Source of the DNA: Gammaproteobacteria bacterium
GTDB taxonomy: Bacteria > Pseudomonadota > Gammaproteobacteria > SZUA-229
DNA: 33,529 nt
Direction: 5' to 3'
Assembly: GCA_022340645.1 (NCBI GenBank)
Contig: JAJDNP010000044.1
Location: 1 to 33,529 of the forward strand
The notes beneath the pieces are model-generated. The model saw only the letters and a list, made by a program, of their open reading frames with translations, was not told the DNA's origin and searched no databases. The position numbers were made by a program, and so were the translations under genes. Shown here piece after piece: positions 1 through 9,647 of the stretch (within the stretch, counting starts at the first letter, position 1; each line of letters begins with the position of its first letter).

Positions 1-1
1 A

Positions 2-460
2 CACGTTCAAACACTTAGAATACACACGCGCCTGCCCGTTGTATTACCAAACCGTGTCAATCACGGCCTGCTTGACCTGTTGCGGTCTTCAAGATTTCAG
101 ATTGTTGTGGTAATTCATGCAAATCATGCCAATGAGCTGCAACATGCGGAATATAAAAAATTACGTCTTTTGCACAAAACCGGAATAACCCTGCTAAACC
201 AGAGCGTGCTACTAAAAGGCATCAATGATAATGCCGAGGCGCTGGTCGAACTAAGCAAACGATTATTCCAATGCAAAACACTTCCTTACTATCTGCATTT
301 ACTGGATCCGGCCAGAGGCGCAATGCATTTCAATGTCAGTAAGAAAACCGCCCTTCATTTGCGGTCTCAATTAGAAGCGCGGCTGCCCGGCTATCTGGTG
401 CCGAAACTGGTACAGGAAATTGCTGAAAAAAGTGCAAAAACTGCAATTTCACATATCTAA
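2..460 (+). CDS. epmB: EF-P beta-lysylation protein EpmB, C-terminal part (5' end outside window)
   Basis: The reading frame is open from the left edge (first complete codon at position 2) to a TAA at 458-460, so only about 152 C-terminal residues are present. The visible part begins with a segment like HTRLPVVLPNRVNHGLLDLL, followed by a VIHANHANE stretch and then GYLVPKLVQEI near the end. These match the C-terminal half of the radical-SAM, PLP-dependent lysine 2,3-aminomutase-like enzyme EpmB. In family terms EpmB converts lysine to beta-lysine for attachment to elongation factor P. The lysine of the GYLVPKL segment is the likely PLP-anchoring residue. The Cys triplet of the radical-SAM core lies upstream, outside the window. 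A TTG at 80 is an internal codon, not the start. efp is often a neighbour, but it would be off the left edge. Confidence 0.9.
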   Translation, partial: HVQTLRIHTRLPVVLPNRVNHGLLDLLRSSRFQIVVVIHANHANELQHAEYKKLRLLHKTGITLLNQSVLLKGINDNAEALVELSKRLFQCKTLPYYLHLLDPARGAMHFNVSKKTALHLRSQLEARLPGYLVPKLVQEIAEKSAKTAISHI

Positions 461-865
461 GCTACAATTAGTGCATCAATAATATAATTACAATGCAAAT
501 GGCAAGCCGTTGTTTTTAATGAAAAAACAAACTGGTTGCTGATGGACGAACACAAACGAGAATGAAATTGAATTTAGCGAGACAAATCACGCCGACAGTA
601 GCTGCATCACCGAGCGCGCCTCGTAAATTGAAGAAGTTTCTCACTCCCCCGCAAGCTTCAGCCATGAACGAGACGGCGGACCGGCGATTCCAAAAACGAT
701 GTAATTTAAAGACGTACACAATACCGATTAATCATCGCCCGCCCTACCTGATGCCGTTGCATTTAGTTACGGGCACATTCATCAGTGATCGGGAAAAACA
801 CTATGTTTATCGCCAACCAGGACTTTCCCTGGCATTACTATTAGTGGACACCAGGAACACCTTAC
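461..865. other. Intergenic region with no recognised gene
   Basis: About 405 bases between epmB and the FimX-like gene. Short open frames exist on both strands (for example 562-873 plus and 516-719 minus), but neither has a ribosome binding site or a protein sequence I recognise. No T-tailed hairpin follows epmB closely. The promoter of the downstream gene presumably lies here, but I cannot place it. Confidence 0.5.
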
Positions 866-2956
866 GTGGATGACAAGATAATTAACATACTGGTTATTGA
901 TGATTCTTTTGACAGTGAAGAGCTGATTGTCAGTAAATTAAGAACCGCAGGCTTCACCGCAAGATCATCACGTGCTGAAGACGAGGAAGATCTACTCGAA
1001 GCTGTCAGCACGCATACGCCGGATATTATTCTTTATTTTGACAATATGGAGTCCATTACTCTTAAAGATACGGTTGCATGTCTAAAAAAGGATAAAAGCA
1101 CAAAAGATTGCCGAGTTATAGCCGTCAGTAAAAGTCAAAAGCCTAATGTAGTTAACGCCATGTACTCCGGGGCTGTCGATGCATCCAGCCTGATCGAGAT
1201 TGAACACCTGATATTAATTATTGATCGTGAACACCGGTCGCTGTTGAACGCCAGGCAAATAAGCAAATACAAAAAAGAATTTGAAGAATCGGAAAAACGC
1301 TGCACTTTACTGCTCGACAGTTCGCGCGATGCGATTGCATACATACATGAAGGTATGCATGTATATTCAAACCAGTCCTACCTGGAACTGTTTGGCATTG
1401 CAGAACACGGTGAACTCGAAGGTCTACCCATCCTTGATATGGTTGCCGTTAACAGCCGCGATGATTTTAAAGACTTTTTGCGCGGCTACACACGGAATGA
1501 AGAAGGAATAAAAAAACTGAGAAGCAATCTGCGCAAGCCAGGCGGCGAGGAATTCATGGGCGAGATGGAACTGTCACCCGCGCGAATTGAAGGAGAGCCC
1601 TGTGTCCAGATCGTAATTCGGCAACAAAATCTCAACTCTGATGAACTTGAACGCCAGCTGAAATTGCTCAGTCAACAAGACCAGCTGACCGGTTTGTACA
1701 GCCTTCAATATTGTATCGATTCACTTGAAAAGACGATTAAAGACGCCGAAGAACACAAGTACACTGCAGCATTGATGGAAATCCACATCGATAACTTTGA
1801 TGAAATCAAGAAAACAGTGGGTGTTGTCGAATCAAACCAGTATATCGTCGCAGCAGCAAAGGCTCTGAACAAGGCAATTCACGATAGCGATGTCATTTCC
1901 CGTTATACACATGAAAGCTTTCTAGTCATTGCCGTCAATAGCAATAAGGATAACATTGAACGCTATGCAAAAGAAATACAGCAGTCTATTTTACATCTGG
2001 AAGCAAGGGTAAACGAAACGAACATTAATACAACCTGTTGTATTGGTATTGCTCTTATCGACAGCGACTCACCCGATTACCACGAACTTCTGGTGCGATC
2101 TGAAAAAGCGGTTAATGCTGCAATGGAAAACGGTGTTAATCAGGTCGTAACCTACATTCCCAAAAAAGGTGAACTGACGCAGCATGAAATTGATGCCAAA
2201 CTCAAGGAGCAGCTTACAAGCGCACTAACAAATGACAATTTCGTATTACACTATCAGCCAGTCATAAGCTTGTATGGCGACACCACTGAGCGTTATGAAG
2301 TATTCGTTAGATTAGAAAATAACGAGACCTTCCAGCTTATTATGCCCCATGAATTTATTCCCGCGACGGAACGAATTGGTATGGCAATTGCTGTCGATCG
2401 CTGGGTGCTGTTTAGAGCTATCAAGGAGTTCGTCAACAGACGGGCTCAGGGGATAACTACGCAATTCTTTATAAAGTTATCCGCTGCTTCCCTTAAGGAT
2501 GAAACCTTAATGGACTGGTTAAGTTATCAGGTCAAGGAAAAACAGATACCTGCCAATACCTTAAACTTTGAAATCAAAGAATCTGTCGCAGTAACCAATT
2601 TAAAATACGCTAAAATACTCGGGCAAAAACTTAAAACAATAGGCTGCAACTTTGTTCTTGATGAGTTTGGCACAAACGCCAACCCGTTCCAGTTACTTGA
2701 TCATGTTGATGTTGATTATATCCGGTTACACAGAAGCCTGATGGAAGGACTGCTGGAAAATACGCAAAACCAGGAAACAGTAAAACGCCTTACGGAGCGG
2801 GCACAAAAATTAAACAAACAAATTATTGCGCAACATGTGCCTGATGCCGGCAGTTTATCGATAATTTGGGGTATCGGTGTTAATTTTGTGCAAGGATACT
2901 TCTTCCAGGAACCTTCACCAAAAATGGAATACGACTTCACTGAAATGTCTGCTTAG
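866..2956 (+). CDS. FimX-like REC-PAS-GGDEF-EAL protein with degenerate catalytic motifs
   Basis: A 696-residue cytoplasmic protein. It starts at GTG 866, with AGGAA eight bases upstream. Domains in order: a receiver-like fold (about 5-125, ILVIDDS at the N-terminus), a PAS domain (about 142-255), GGDEF (about 265-430; DQLTGL at 272-277) and EAL (about 445-690). The GGDEF signature is replaced by YTHESF (347-352) and the EAL signature by EVF (478-480), so neither cyclase nor phosphodiesterase activity is expected. The EAL fold keeps VRLE, FEIKES, DEFG and QGYFFQEP, which fits nucleotide binding without turnover. At the usual receiver phospho-acceptor position I read Phe58, with Asp59 beside it. 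This domain order and pattern of decay are those of FimX, the c-di-GMP-binding regulator of type IV pilus assembly and twitching in Pseudomonas and Xanthomonas. Assignment to pili is by family resemblance; no pilus gene lies in the window. Confidence 0.8.
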   Translation: MDDKIINILVIDDSFDSEELIVSKLRTAGFTARSSRAEDEEDLLEAVSTHTPDIILYFDNMESITLKDTVACLKKDKSTKDCRVIAVSKSQKPNVVNAMYSGAVDASSLIEIEHLILIIDREHRSLLNARQISKYKKEFEESEKRCTLLLDSSRDAIAYIHEGMHVYSNQSYLELFGIAEHGELEGLPILDMVAVNSRDDFKDFLRGYTRNEEGIKKLRSNLRKPGGEEFMGEMELSPARIEGEPCVQIVIRQQNLNSDELERQLKLLSQQDQLTGLYSLQYCIDSLEKTIKDAEEHKYTAALMEIHIDNFDEIKKTVGVVESNQYIVAAAKALNKAIHDSDVISRYTHESFLVIAVNSNKDNIERYAKEIQQSILHLEARVNETNINTTCCIGIALIDSDSPDYHELLVRSEKAVNAAMENGVNQVVTYIPKKGELTQHEIDAKLKEQLTSALTNDNFVLHYQPVISLYGDTTERYEVFVRLENNETFQLIMPHEFIPATERIGMAIAVDRWVLFRAIKEFVNRRAQGITTQFFIKLSAASLKDETLMDWLSYQVKEKQIPANTLNFEIKESVAVTNLKYAKILGQKLKTIGCNFVLDEFGTNANPFQLLDHVDVDYIRLHRSLMEGLLENTQNQETVKRLTERAQKLNKQIIAQHVPDAGSLSIIWGIGVNFVQGYFFQEPSPKMEYDFTEMSA

Positions 2957-2991
2957 TCCGAGCAGCTTCAACAAACTTAACAATAAATATA

Positions 2992-3011
2992 TATTTGCGT
3001 TCATTCGCGGA
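2992..3011. repeat. Single arm of a dispersed repeat also present at 23299-23370
   Basis: The 20 bases here equal the reverse complement of 23299-23318 at 19 of 20 positions (core TTTGCGTTCATTCGCGGA). It lies between the FimX-like gene and the convergent M48 gene. At the other site the unit forms a full inverted repeat; here only one arm is visible. Confidence 0.65.
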
Positions 3012-3019
3012 TAAACAGT

Positions 3020-4972
3020 TTAATGTTTATTCACTAAAACTGGCGGCATTGGACAGTCAAGGCAGCTGGCAATAGCGCGCGTCAGCTCATATGCCTGTAT
3101 TGTCACCTCAGCATCATGGGCAATACAGCTGACGCAGGCCTGCAGAAAGCGCTTTTTTAACAGTGGTTTGAGCAATTCAAGTTCATCCATAGCGTTATTC
3201 AAACTATCAAGCGATACCGCCGTTTTCGGCAGCATGGATAAGGCACCTGCACCAATAGAACGTTTACCCAGGTCGAATGCCATCCTGGCATCAGCTTCCT
3301 CGGGGTGCTCCAGGTAAGCCAGCAGGGATAAAATAAGCTCGCTGGCATATTTCGCCGAGCCTAGTACAAAATATTTTGCAATCGGTTTTTTTCGCAGCCC
3401 ATACTGTTCATCCAGGTGCTGCAACAACAAACGCTGAATAACCCACTCGCGTAAATTCACTTTTCTGTCGGCAGCAATCAACTGCTGTACACAAGATGCA
3501 AATATCTGGTACTGCTCAATCGTCATCTCTCTTAATGTTGGCAGCGTTAAATCGATCAGCGGTAAAGTCTGCGTGCCCGCCACATCAGCCACCTGCTGTT
3601 GCAGCTGTTTTACATGCCGTGTATGTAATTCATTGATGGTATCATTTAAGACTTTATATTGCTGTTGCCTTATTGCAGCGTTTTTATCTATCAATAAAGC
3701 CAGCACCAGGGCCTGGGCGCCGTAGGGGCTTGCTGCATTTTCAAGGACAACATCAGGTAATTGCTGACGCCAGAGCTGAGCGGCATCTATCTGCTCCTGC
3801 GACGCTTCGCCAATAGTTTCAACGGCATTCATGGCCCGGTTAAAACCCACACCAGTAACAGCACCAATAGCTGCGGTTTTCTTGCGTTGTTTCCTGGTTG
3901 CTGCCCGTACTGCGCCTTCAGTTTGAACTGACGGCCTGCTTTTATCGAGAATATACTTTCCGTCCCAGTCAGGCTGGATACGTAATATGCGTTGCTTTAA
4001 AGGCGGGTGAGTACGAAATAAAAAAAAATTAATACCCGTGTCACCCCTGGCAAAATAAGCATGACTGTATTCATCAACCGCAGCAGACAGTAATGCTGAA
4101 CCGTGTATTGCGCCGCCGATTTTTTTCAGCGCGTTGGCGATGCCTTCACTGCTACGGGTAAACTGCACGGCGGACGCATCGGCCAGGTATTCTCGTTGTC
4201 TGCTTATTAGCGACTTGATCCAGTTGCCAAAAAATGTACCGGAATAACCAATTACAGCAAGCGCACCGCCAATACCCGCTATTAGCAAAACAGCCTGGCC
4301 GCCGCCTTTATTATTACGCGATGTTCTCAGGTAACGCAGGGAGCGTAATATCATGCGCCCTAACATGCCAATCATTAAGATGCCGTGAAGAATCGCAATC
4401 AAACGAATATTGAGCCGCATATCGCCGTTAAAGATATGACTGAACTCATGCGCAATGACACCCTGTAATTCATCACGCGTCAATTTTTCCAGAGCCCCCT
4501 GCGTAATACCAATGACCGCATTGGTTGTTTTCCAGCCGGCGGCAAACGCGTTTATGCCCCTGTCCTCTAATATATAAACCTGCGGCACAGGTGCACCCGA
4601 AGCAATCGCCATTTCCTCGACAACATTTAGTATTTTTTTATGCAATGGATCATCACTGCTTCGCGGCACAATGCTGCCGCCAAGCTGTTGCGCGATAACG
4701 GAACCGCCGGCAGAAAGCTGCACCAGCTTATAAAAGCTGCCCAGGGTGATAAAACCAATAATGGCAGCACTTACGAGAATACTTAGATTACTGTCGAATA
4801 CAAGTTCTAACTGCGACAGTGAAAATGACAGGGTTTGATATTCAATAAAATAGAGATACTCAAAAACAATGAAATTGCTCATCGCCAGCAAAAGCACAAC
4901 CGCCAGTATGAATAACAGAATTAGCAGTGTCGTACTACGGCGAGCCGAGTCCTGTGCCTCGAAGAAGTTCAT
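3020..4972 (-). CDS. M48 family membrane metalloprotease (HtpX-like) with C-terminal extension
   Basis: A 650-residue protein. Two N-terminal hydrophobic segments (about 15-38 and 62-82) precede an M48 domain with the zinc motif HEFSH at 175-179 and a third ligand, Glu261, in REYLADASAVQF. Two further hydrophobic stretches (about 190-208 and 227-245) lie between these sites, as in HtpX. HtpX itself is about 290 residues; here a soluble region of about 300 residues follows, which I do not recognise beyond its helical, Ala/Leu/Gln-rich character. M48 membrane proteases of this type degrade damaged or misfolded membrane proteins. lemA lies directly upstream on the same strand with a 48-base gap, so the two are likely co-transcribed; a LemA/M48 pair is a recurrent arrangement. 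The start is ATG at 4972; the ribosome binding site is weak. Confidence 0.85.
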   Translation of the reverse strand: MNFFEAQDSARRSTTLLILLFILAVVLLLAMSNFIVFEYLYFIEYQTLSFSLSQLELVFDSNLSILVSAAIIGFITLGSFYKLVQLSAGGSVIAQQLGGSIVPRSSDDPLHKKILNVVEEMAIASGAPVPQVYILEDRGINAFAAGWKTTNAVIGITQGALEKLTRDELQGVIAHEFSHIFNGDMRLNIRLIAILHGILMIGMLGRMILRSLRYLRTSRNNKGGGQAVLLIAGIGGALAVIGYSGTFFGNWIKSLISRQREYLADASAVQFTRSSEGIANALKKIGGAIHGSALLSAAVDEYSHAYFARGDTGINFFLFRTHPPLKQRILRIQPDWDGKYILDKSRPSVQTEGAVRAATRKQRKKTAAIGAVTGVGFNRAMNAVETIGEASQEQIDAAQLWRQQLPDVVLENAASPYGAQALVLALLIDKNAAIRQQQYKVLNDTINELHTRHVKQLQQQVADVAGTQTLPLIDLTLPTLREMTIEQYQIFASCVQQLIAADRKVNLREWVIQRLLLQHLDEQYGLRKKPIAKYFVLGSAKYASELILSLLAYLEHPEEADARMAFDLGKRSIGAGALSMLPKTAVSLDSLNNAMDELELLKPLLKKRFLQACVSCIAHDAEVTIQAYELTRAIASCLDCPMPPVLVNKH

Positions 4973-5020
4973 AACGTCTTTAGTTATAAATTGTAAGTTG
5001 TAAGTTTTTTAACTTAATAC

Positions 5021-5620
<600 letters not shown>

Positions 5621-5838
5621 TTACTCCATTTTGCCAATGTTTATTTTAGTTTCACTGACTATAGATTATTTAGCAGTTCATGCAAACCAGTGGTTGTATA
5701 TCATGAATTTCTGTCAATATTTCACATCTCCTCAAGCATGCTCATTGTCGTATTTGTTTTTTCAATATTTATGTCAGACGTTTCCTACCATACTGATACG
5801 TTTTTTTGGTTTTTGCTTTTCAATCCACCTTAGACAAG

Positions 5839-5950
5839 CCATTGAGTCAGCACAGCTATCATGGGCTTTCTGTGAAAACTGTCTGAGCACACGTAGATTT
5901 TTAACGGGTGCGAGTTTTTTCACAGCATGATAGCTGTGCTGACTCAATGG
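5839..5950. repeat. Perfect 25-bp inverted repeat, MITE-like
   Basis: Bases 5839-5863 (beginning CCATTGAGTCAGCACAG) are the exact reverse complement of 5926-5950. A second pairing, CTGTGAAAA at 5870-5878 with TTTTCACAG at 5917-5925, extends the stem past a six-base bulge, leaving a loop of about 38 bases. No transposase is present. The sequence fits a miniature inverted-repeat element or a mobile palindrome. Confidence 0.7.
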
Positions 5951-5953
5951 GAA

Positions 5954-6048
5954 CCCCTGCGTCTTTTGCAGGGGCGTAGTTGTAGTGGCGGCCTTTTCTG
6001 GCTACTCTTTTGGGCTGTAGCAAAAGAGTAGCTCGCCAGCGGGGCGAG
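5954..6048. repeat. Three adjacent hairpins beside the 25-bp inverted repeat
   Basis: CCCCTGC at 5954-5960 pairs with GCAGGGG at 5968-5974 (7-base loop). GCTACTCTTTTG at 6001-6012 pairs with CAAAAGAGTAGC at 6021-6032 (8-base loop). CTCGCC at 6032-6037 pairs with GGCGAG at 6043-6048. The run of perfect stems starting four bases after the larger inverted repeat suggests that all belong to one non-autonomous element of about 210 bp. Confidence 0.55.
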
Positions 6049-6148
6049 ACCCGCAATGCCAAAATAACAATCAATCGTAAGTGATAATCAACGAACCACA
6101 ACAATCACATAAGCCAAATATCAGCCATCATGCTTTACTGTCTAAAAG

Positions 6149-6176
6149 TTGCCTGTTTGCAATTCCGAACTATCAT
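6149..6176 (+). promoter_or_regulatory. Putative sigma-70 promoter for gltA
   Basis: TTGCCT at 6149-6154 and TATCAT at 6171-6176 are separated by 16 bases. Transcription would begin near 6183, giving a leader of about 60 bases before the ATG at 6245. Confidence 0.4.
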
Positions 6177-6244
6177 CACTAACATGAATCAAATTCAAAC
6201 AGGTATACATCCACATACACCAATTGTTCACAGGTAATAAAAAC

Positions 6245-7543
6245 ATGAAAGAACATACGGTAACCATCACTGACAATAAAACAGGCCAGCAAATCGAACT
6301 TCCCGTAAAACACGCCACACATGGACCGTCTGCTGTGGATATTGGCCGTTTATTTCGCGAAACGGGTTATTTCACTTTTGATCCGGGTTTTTTGTCCACC
6401 GCCAGTTGTCAAAGTTCATTAACCTACCTGGATGGGGAAAAAGGTGAGCTGCTTTACAGAGGCTACCCCATCGAACAGCTGGCAGAAAAAAGCAGCTTTA
6501 TCGAGGTCGCCTATCTGATGCTGTATGGCGAATTGCCCGATCAGCAGCAGCTAATAGCATTCAATGATGTCATTATTCGCCACAGCATGCTTAACGTAAC
6601 AATGAACGATTTCTTCAGGGGCTTTTATCACAACGCACACCCGATGGCGATCATGGTTGGCGCCGTTGGTTCATTATCAGCCTTCTATCATGACTCGACT
6701 GACATCAGTAATGCACGACACCGTGAAATTGCCGCACACAGAATGATCGCTAAAATGCCCACGATTGCCGCAGCATGCTATAAACATTCTATCGGTGAAC
6801 CGCAGGTATATCCCGACAACTCGCTCAGCTACGCCGGTAACCTGCTGCGCATGATGTTCTCCGTTCCCTGTGAGCAATTTGAAATAAATCCAATAGCAGA
6901 AAAGGCACTGGATTTGATTTTCATATTGCATATTGATCATGAGCAAAATGCCAGTACCTCAACAGTCCGCCTTGCGGGCAGCTCTGGCGCCAACCCTTTT
7001 GTCTGTATCGCTTCAGGCATCGCCGCCTTGTGGGGCCCTGCCCATGGCGGCGCCAATGAAGCTGTGTTAACGATGTTAAACGAGATTGGCGATGTAAAAA
7101 ACATCCCAAAATTTCTGGAACGCGCAAAAGACAAAAATGATCCCTTCCGTCTTATGGGCTTTGGTCACCGTGTTTACAAAAACTATGATCCCCGCGCAAA
7201 AATTATCCGCCAGATGTGCCATAGCGTGCTGGGAAAACTTTGTCACACGAACGATCCTACTCTTGAGCTGGCACAACAACTGGAAGAAATCGCACTAAAC
7301 GACGAATATTTTATTGAGCGAAAACTGTATCCCAATGTCGATTTCTATTCCGGCCTTATTTACAAAGCTATCGGCATTCCCACCAACATGTTCACGGTAA
7401 TGTTTGCTATTGCCCGTACAGTTGGCTGGGTAGCGCAATGGATGGAAATGATAGCTGATGACAACCAGCGTATCGGCCGCCCGCGCCAGTTATATATTGG
7501 GCCTGCAAGACGCGATTACATCGAGATTTACAAGCGCAAATAA
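6245..7543 (+). CDS. gltA: Citrate synthase (type II, hexameric class)
   Basis: A 432-residue protein, counted from the ATG at 6245. A TTG seven codons earlier (6224) is also in frame but has no ribosome binding site; AGG at 6232-6234 suits the ATG. The enzyme condenses acetyl-CoA with oxaloacetate at the entry to the TCA cycle in the cytoplasm. The sequence follows E. coli GltA along its whole length, with the N-terminal beta domain of the type II enzymes ([15 protein letters not shown]) and the catalytic residues in [10 protein letters not shown] (His), [15 protein letters not shown] (His) and YPNVDFYSG (Asp). It stands alone, with the stem-loop cluster upstream and convergent trkH downstream. 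A weak hairpin (7547-7554 with 7571-7578) follows the stop but has no T-run. Confidence 0.97.
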   Translation: MKEHTVTITDNKTGQQIELPVKHATHGPSAVDIGRLFRETGYFTFDPGFLSTASCQSSLTYLDGEKGELLYRGYPIEQLAEKSSFIEVAYLMLYGELPDQQQLIAFNDVIIRHSMLNVTMNDFFRGFYHNAHPMAIMVGAVGSLSAFYHDSTDISNARHREIAAHRMIAKMPTIAAACYKHSIGEPQVYPDNSLSYAGNLLRMMFSVPCEQFEINPIAEKALDLIFILHIDHEQNASTSTVRLAGSSGANPFVCIASGIAALWGPAHGGANEAVLTMLNEIGDVKNIPKFLERAKDKNDPFRLMGFGHRVYKNYDPRAKIIRQMCHSVLGKLCHTNDPTLELAQQLEEIALNDEYFIERKLYPNVDFYSGLIYKAIGIPTNMFTVMFAIARTVGWVAQWMEMIADDNQRIGRPRQLYIGPARRDYIEIYKRK

Positions 7544-7665
7544 TTCAACAGCGCCGGCCAGGGATAGCTCGCGCTGTTATAGAGAAAATATCGGGTAAGC
7601 ATGGTAAACTCACTTTTTATAACGTTATAAATATATTTAGTTATACGTGAGATATGAACAGGTTA

Positions 7666-9123
7666 TCAACGTTGCCAGAAACTCGGCATAAATAAAGCCA
7701 GCACAGTGAAATATTCCAGGCGCCCAAGAATCATGGCACAGGAAAGCACCCAGGTGCCAAAATCACTCACTGGTTGAAAATTGCTGCCGAGTTCGCCAAA
7801 TGCCGGACCGAGCACGTTGATACATGCTGCCACGGCGGTTAATGACGACCAGAAATCCAGCCCTGAGACCATCAGTAACAGGGTCAGTGCCAGGCTGCTG
7901 AACGCGACGACTGACATGAACGCAACCACCGCCTCCAGCACAGTGTCATCTACTGGATGGTGCTGGTACTTCAATTTGAACAGGCCTTTCGGATGCACCA
8001 GCCTGTTCAACTCACGACCAATGATCTTGACCGAAAGGATGTCACGTACAACCTTGTTACCACCAGCGGTGGAACCTGCACAGCCACCGATGTAGCTGGC
8101 AATAACCAGCAGGAAGGCGATGTACGTTGGCCAATCAGTAAACGCGTCTGCACCGAAACCGGTACTGGTGATGAAAGAGATCAGGTGAAATGTTGCCTGA
8201 TTCAGCGCCGTGAAGAAGCTGGCATAGTTGCCATTGCTGAATAATGCTACAGCGACAATCAACGAGAGGATAACTATCAGGTATAAAAAGGTACGGGTCT
8301 CCTCGTCGAACCAGTAAGCTCCCAGGCTTCGCTTCTTATACGCGCGGAAATGCAATGCAAAACTGACTGCTCCCAGTATCATGAATATGTCGGAGACCAG
8401 GAGTATCTTCGTGCTCTGGAAATAACCCAGACTGGCATCGTGGGTGGAAAATCCTCCGGTTGATACCGTGGTTAAACTATGCGCGATAGCATCGAAGGCG
8501 CTCATACCGGCAAGATAATAGCCCAGAGCACACAGTATGGTTATAATGAGATAGACGACCCACAGGGAATGTGCGGTATGCATAACACGCGGTGTCAGCT
8601 TTTCATCTTTCATCGGCCCCAGCGTTTCCGCCTTAAGCAGTTTCATACCACCGATATTCAGTATGGGCAATATCGCGACCACGAATATCACAACACCGAG
8701 ACCACCCAGCCATTGCAGAAACTGGCGGTATAACAGGAATGTCCTTGGCATGTCATCAAGGCCGGTGAGTATGGTGGCACCGGTGGTGGTGAGTGCGCTG
8801 ATAGACTCGAACACACCGTCGGTGAATGACACATGCGTCACCATGATAATAGGGATGGCGCCCAGCACTCCCATGACAACCCAGGTTACGGTGGCAAACA
8901 GCAGTGAATCGCGAAACCCTATACGGTTGATATCAAAACCCCGAGCCAGAAATATCAGCACGACGCCTGCAGAAGCCAGTATCAGGTTAGCATCGAAGAA
9001 CAGGACTTCTTCGTGATCATGAAATACCAGCAGTGACAGCAGCGCAAAGGACAGCTGCACTACACCCATTAATCCAACGGGAAATGCAAGTAGAAATAAG
9101 GTTGTCTTGCCATTAATCGTCAC
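7666..9123 (-). CDS. trkH: TrkH-family potassium uptake transporter subunit
   Basis: A 485-residue inner-membrane protein with about ten to twelve hydrophobic helices. The four pore-loop signatures of the Trk/Ktr/HKT superfamily are visible in order: TTTGATILTGL, STGGFSTHDA, TSTGFGAD and NVLGPAFGE. The length matches TrkH (about 483). TrkH forms the K+ channel and needs the cytoplasmic NAD-binding subunit TrkA; trkA is not in the window. The start is GTG at 9123 (GTGACGATTAATGG), with a purine-rich AAGAGAG upstream. The closely related TrkG or TrkI are possible names. The gene is convergent with gltA, and the 122-base gap contains the perfect palindrome TTATAACGTTATAA at 7617-7630. Confidence 0.93.
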   Translation of the reverse strand: MTINGKTTLFLLAFPVGLMGVVQLSFALLSLLVFHDHEEVLFFDANLILASAGVVLIFLARGFDINRIGFRDSLLFATVTWVVMGVLGAIPIIMVTHVSFTDGVFESISALTTTGATILTGLDDMPRTFLLYRQFLQWLGGLGVVIFVVAILPILNIGGMKLLKAETLGPMKDEKLTPRVMHTAHSLWVVYLIITILCALGYYLAGMSAFDAIAHSLTTVSTGGFSTHDASLGYFQSTKILLVSDIFMILGAVSFALHFRAYKKRSLGAYWFDEETRTFLYLIVILSLIVAVALFSNGNYASFFTALNQATFHLISFITSTGFGADAFTDWPTYIAFLLVIASYIGGCAGSTAGGNKVVRDILSVKIIGRELNRLVHPKGLFKLKYQHHPVDDTVLEAVVAFMSVVAFSSLALTLLLMVSGLDFWSSLTAVAACINVLGPAFGELGSNFQPVSDFGTWVLSCAMILGRLEYFTVLALFMPSFWQR

Positions 9124-9600
9124 GCAGCGCTCTCTTGGACGGATAGTCGAAGGCTGCGTATTTTAGACCCCATGGCAGGCTATTTCACGTCTAAATTAAA
9201 TTAAATTAAATCCTGGCTGGCGCCATTTCTCCATGTTACTTTTTTACTGAAAAGAGAGGGATATGAGCTGACCTGGACTTGCTGCGACTGACGCCACAAA
9301 AATTGAACCAATAACTGTATACCCGGAGCCAGTATAAACACTTGAGTGAGCTGCAACAATCACCCCATGTTATTGTTCTGGAAGTATTATTTCCGCGGAA
9401 CCATCGGCTGAGGTCTCGATAAGATCAATGCACCCGACAAAACACTTCCAACTCCGGCTTATGTAATATATATTTACTGCAGCTGCCCAAATAGCTTCAG
9501 GCCATTACACGCATCTACTAACGTTCTGTGTTACAGGGTATCAATAGCATTACAGGGAGCGTAACGAATGCCGATATTTGGATACTTCCACTATTAGATT
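9124..9600. other. Non-coding region upstream of trkH
   Basis: About 480 bases with no recognisable gene on either strand. It holds a short tandem repeat, four copies of TAAAT at 9192-9211, and must contain the leftward trkH promoter, which I could not place confidently. Confidence 0.5.
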
Positions 9601-9632
9601 AAAAATACCGGCCATGACTGGGTCATGGCCGG
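9601..9632 (-). terminator. Rho-independent terminator of the cytochrome operon
   Basis: CCGGCCATGAC at 9608-9618 pairs perfectly with GTCATGGCCGG at 9622-9632 around a three-base loop. Read on the minus strand, the stem is followed by a T-run (complement of the A-run at 9601-9605). It begins 15 bases past the stop of the multihaem cytochrome gene. Confidence 0.85.
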
Positions 9633-9647
9633 CAAATAATCCAGTGC

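Noticed and set aside
562-873. Open frame of 103 codons upstream of the FimX-like gene
   Set aside because: No ribosome binding site, no recognisable protein, and it overlaps the well-supported start of the next gene.
5901-6104. Short minus-strand open frame through the stem-loop cluster
   Set aside because: Its sequence is the repeat arms read as codons; no ribosome binding site or family match.
6224-6244. Earlier TTG start for citrate synthase
   Set aside because: Adds seven residues not expected in the family and lacks a ribosome binding site; the ATG at 6245 fits.
7547-7578. Hairpin after gltA (AACAGCGC/GCGCTGTT) as a terminator
   Set aside because: No T-run follows on either strand; it may only weakly slow transcription.
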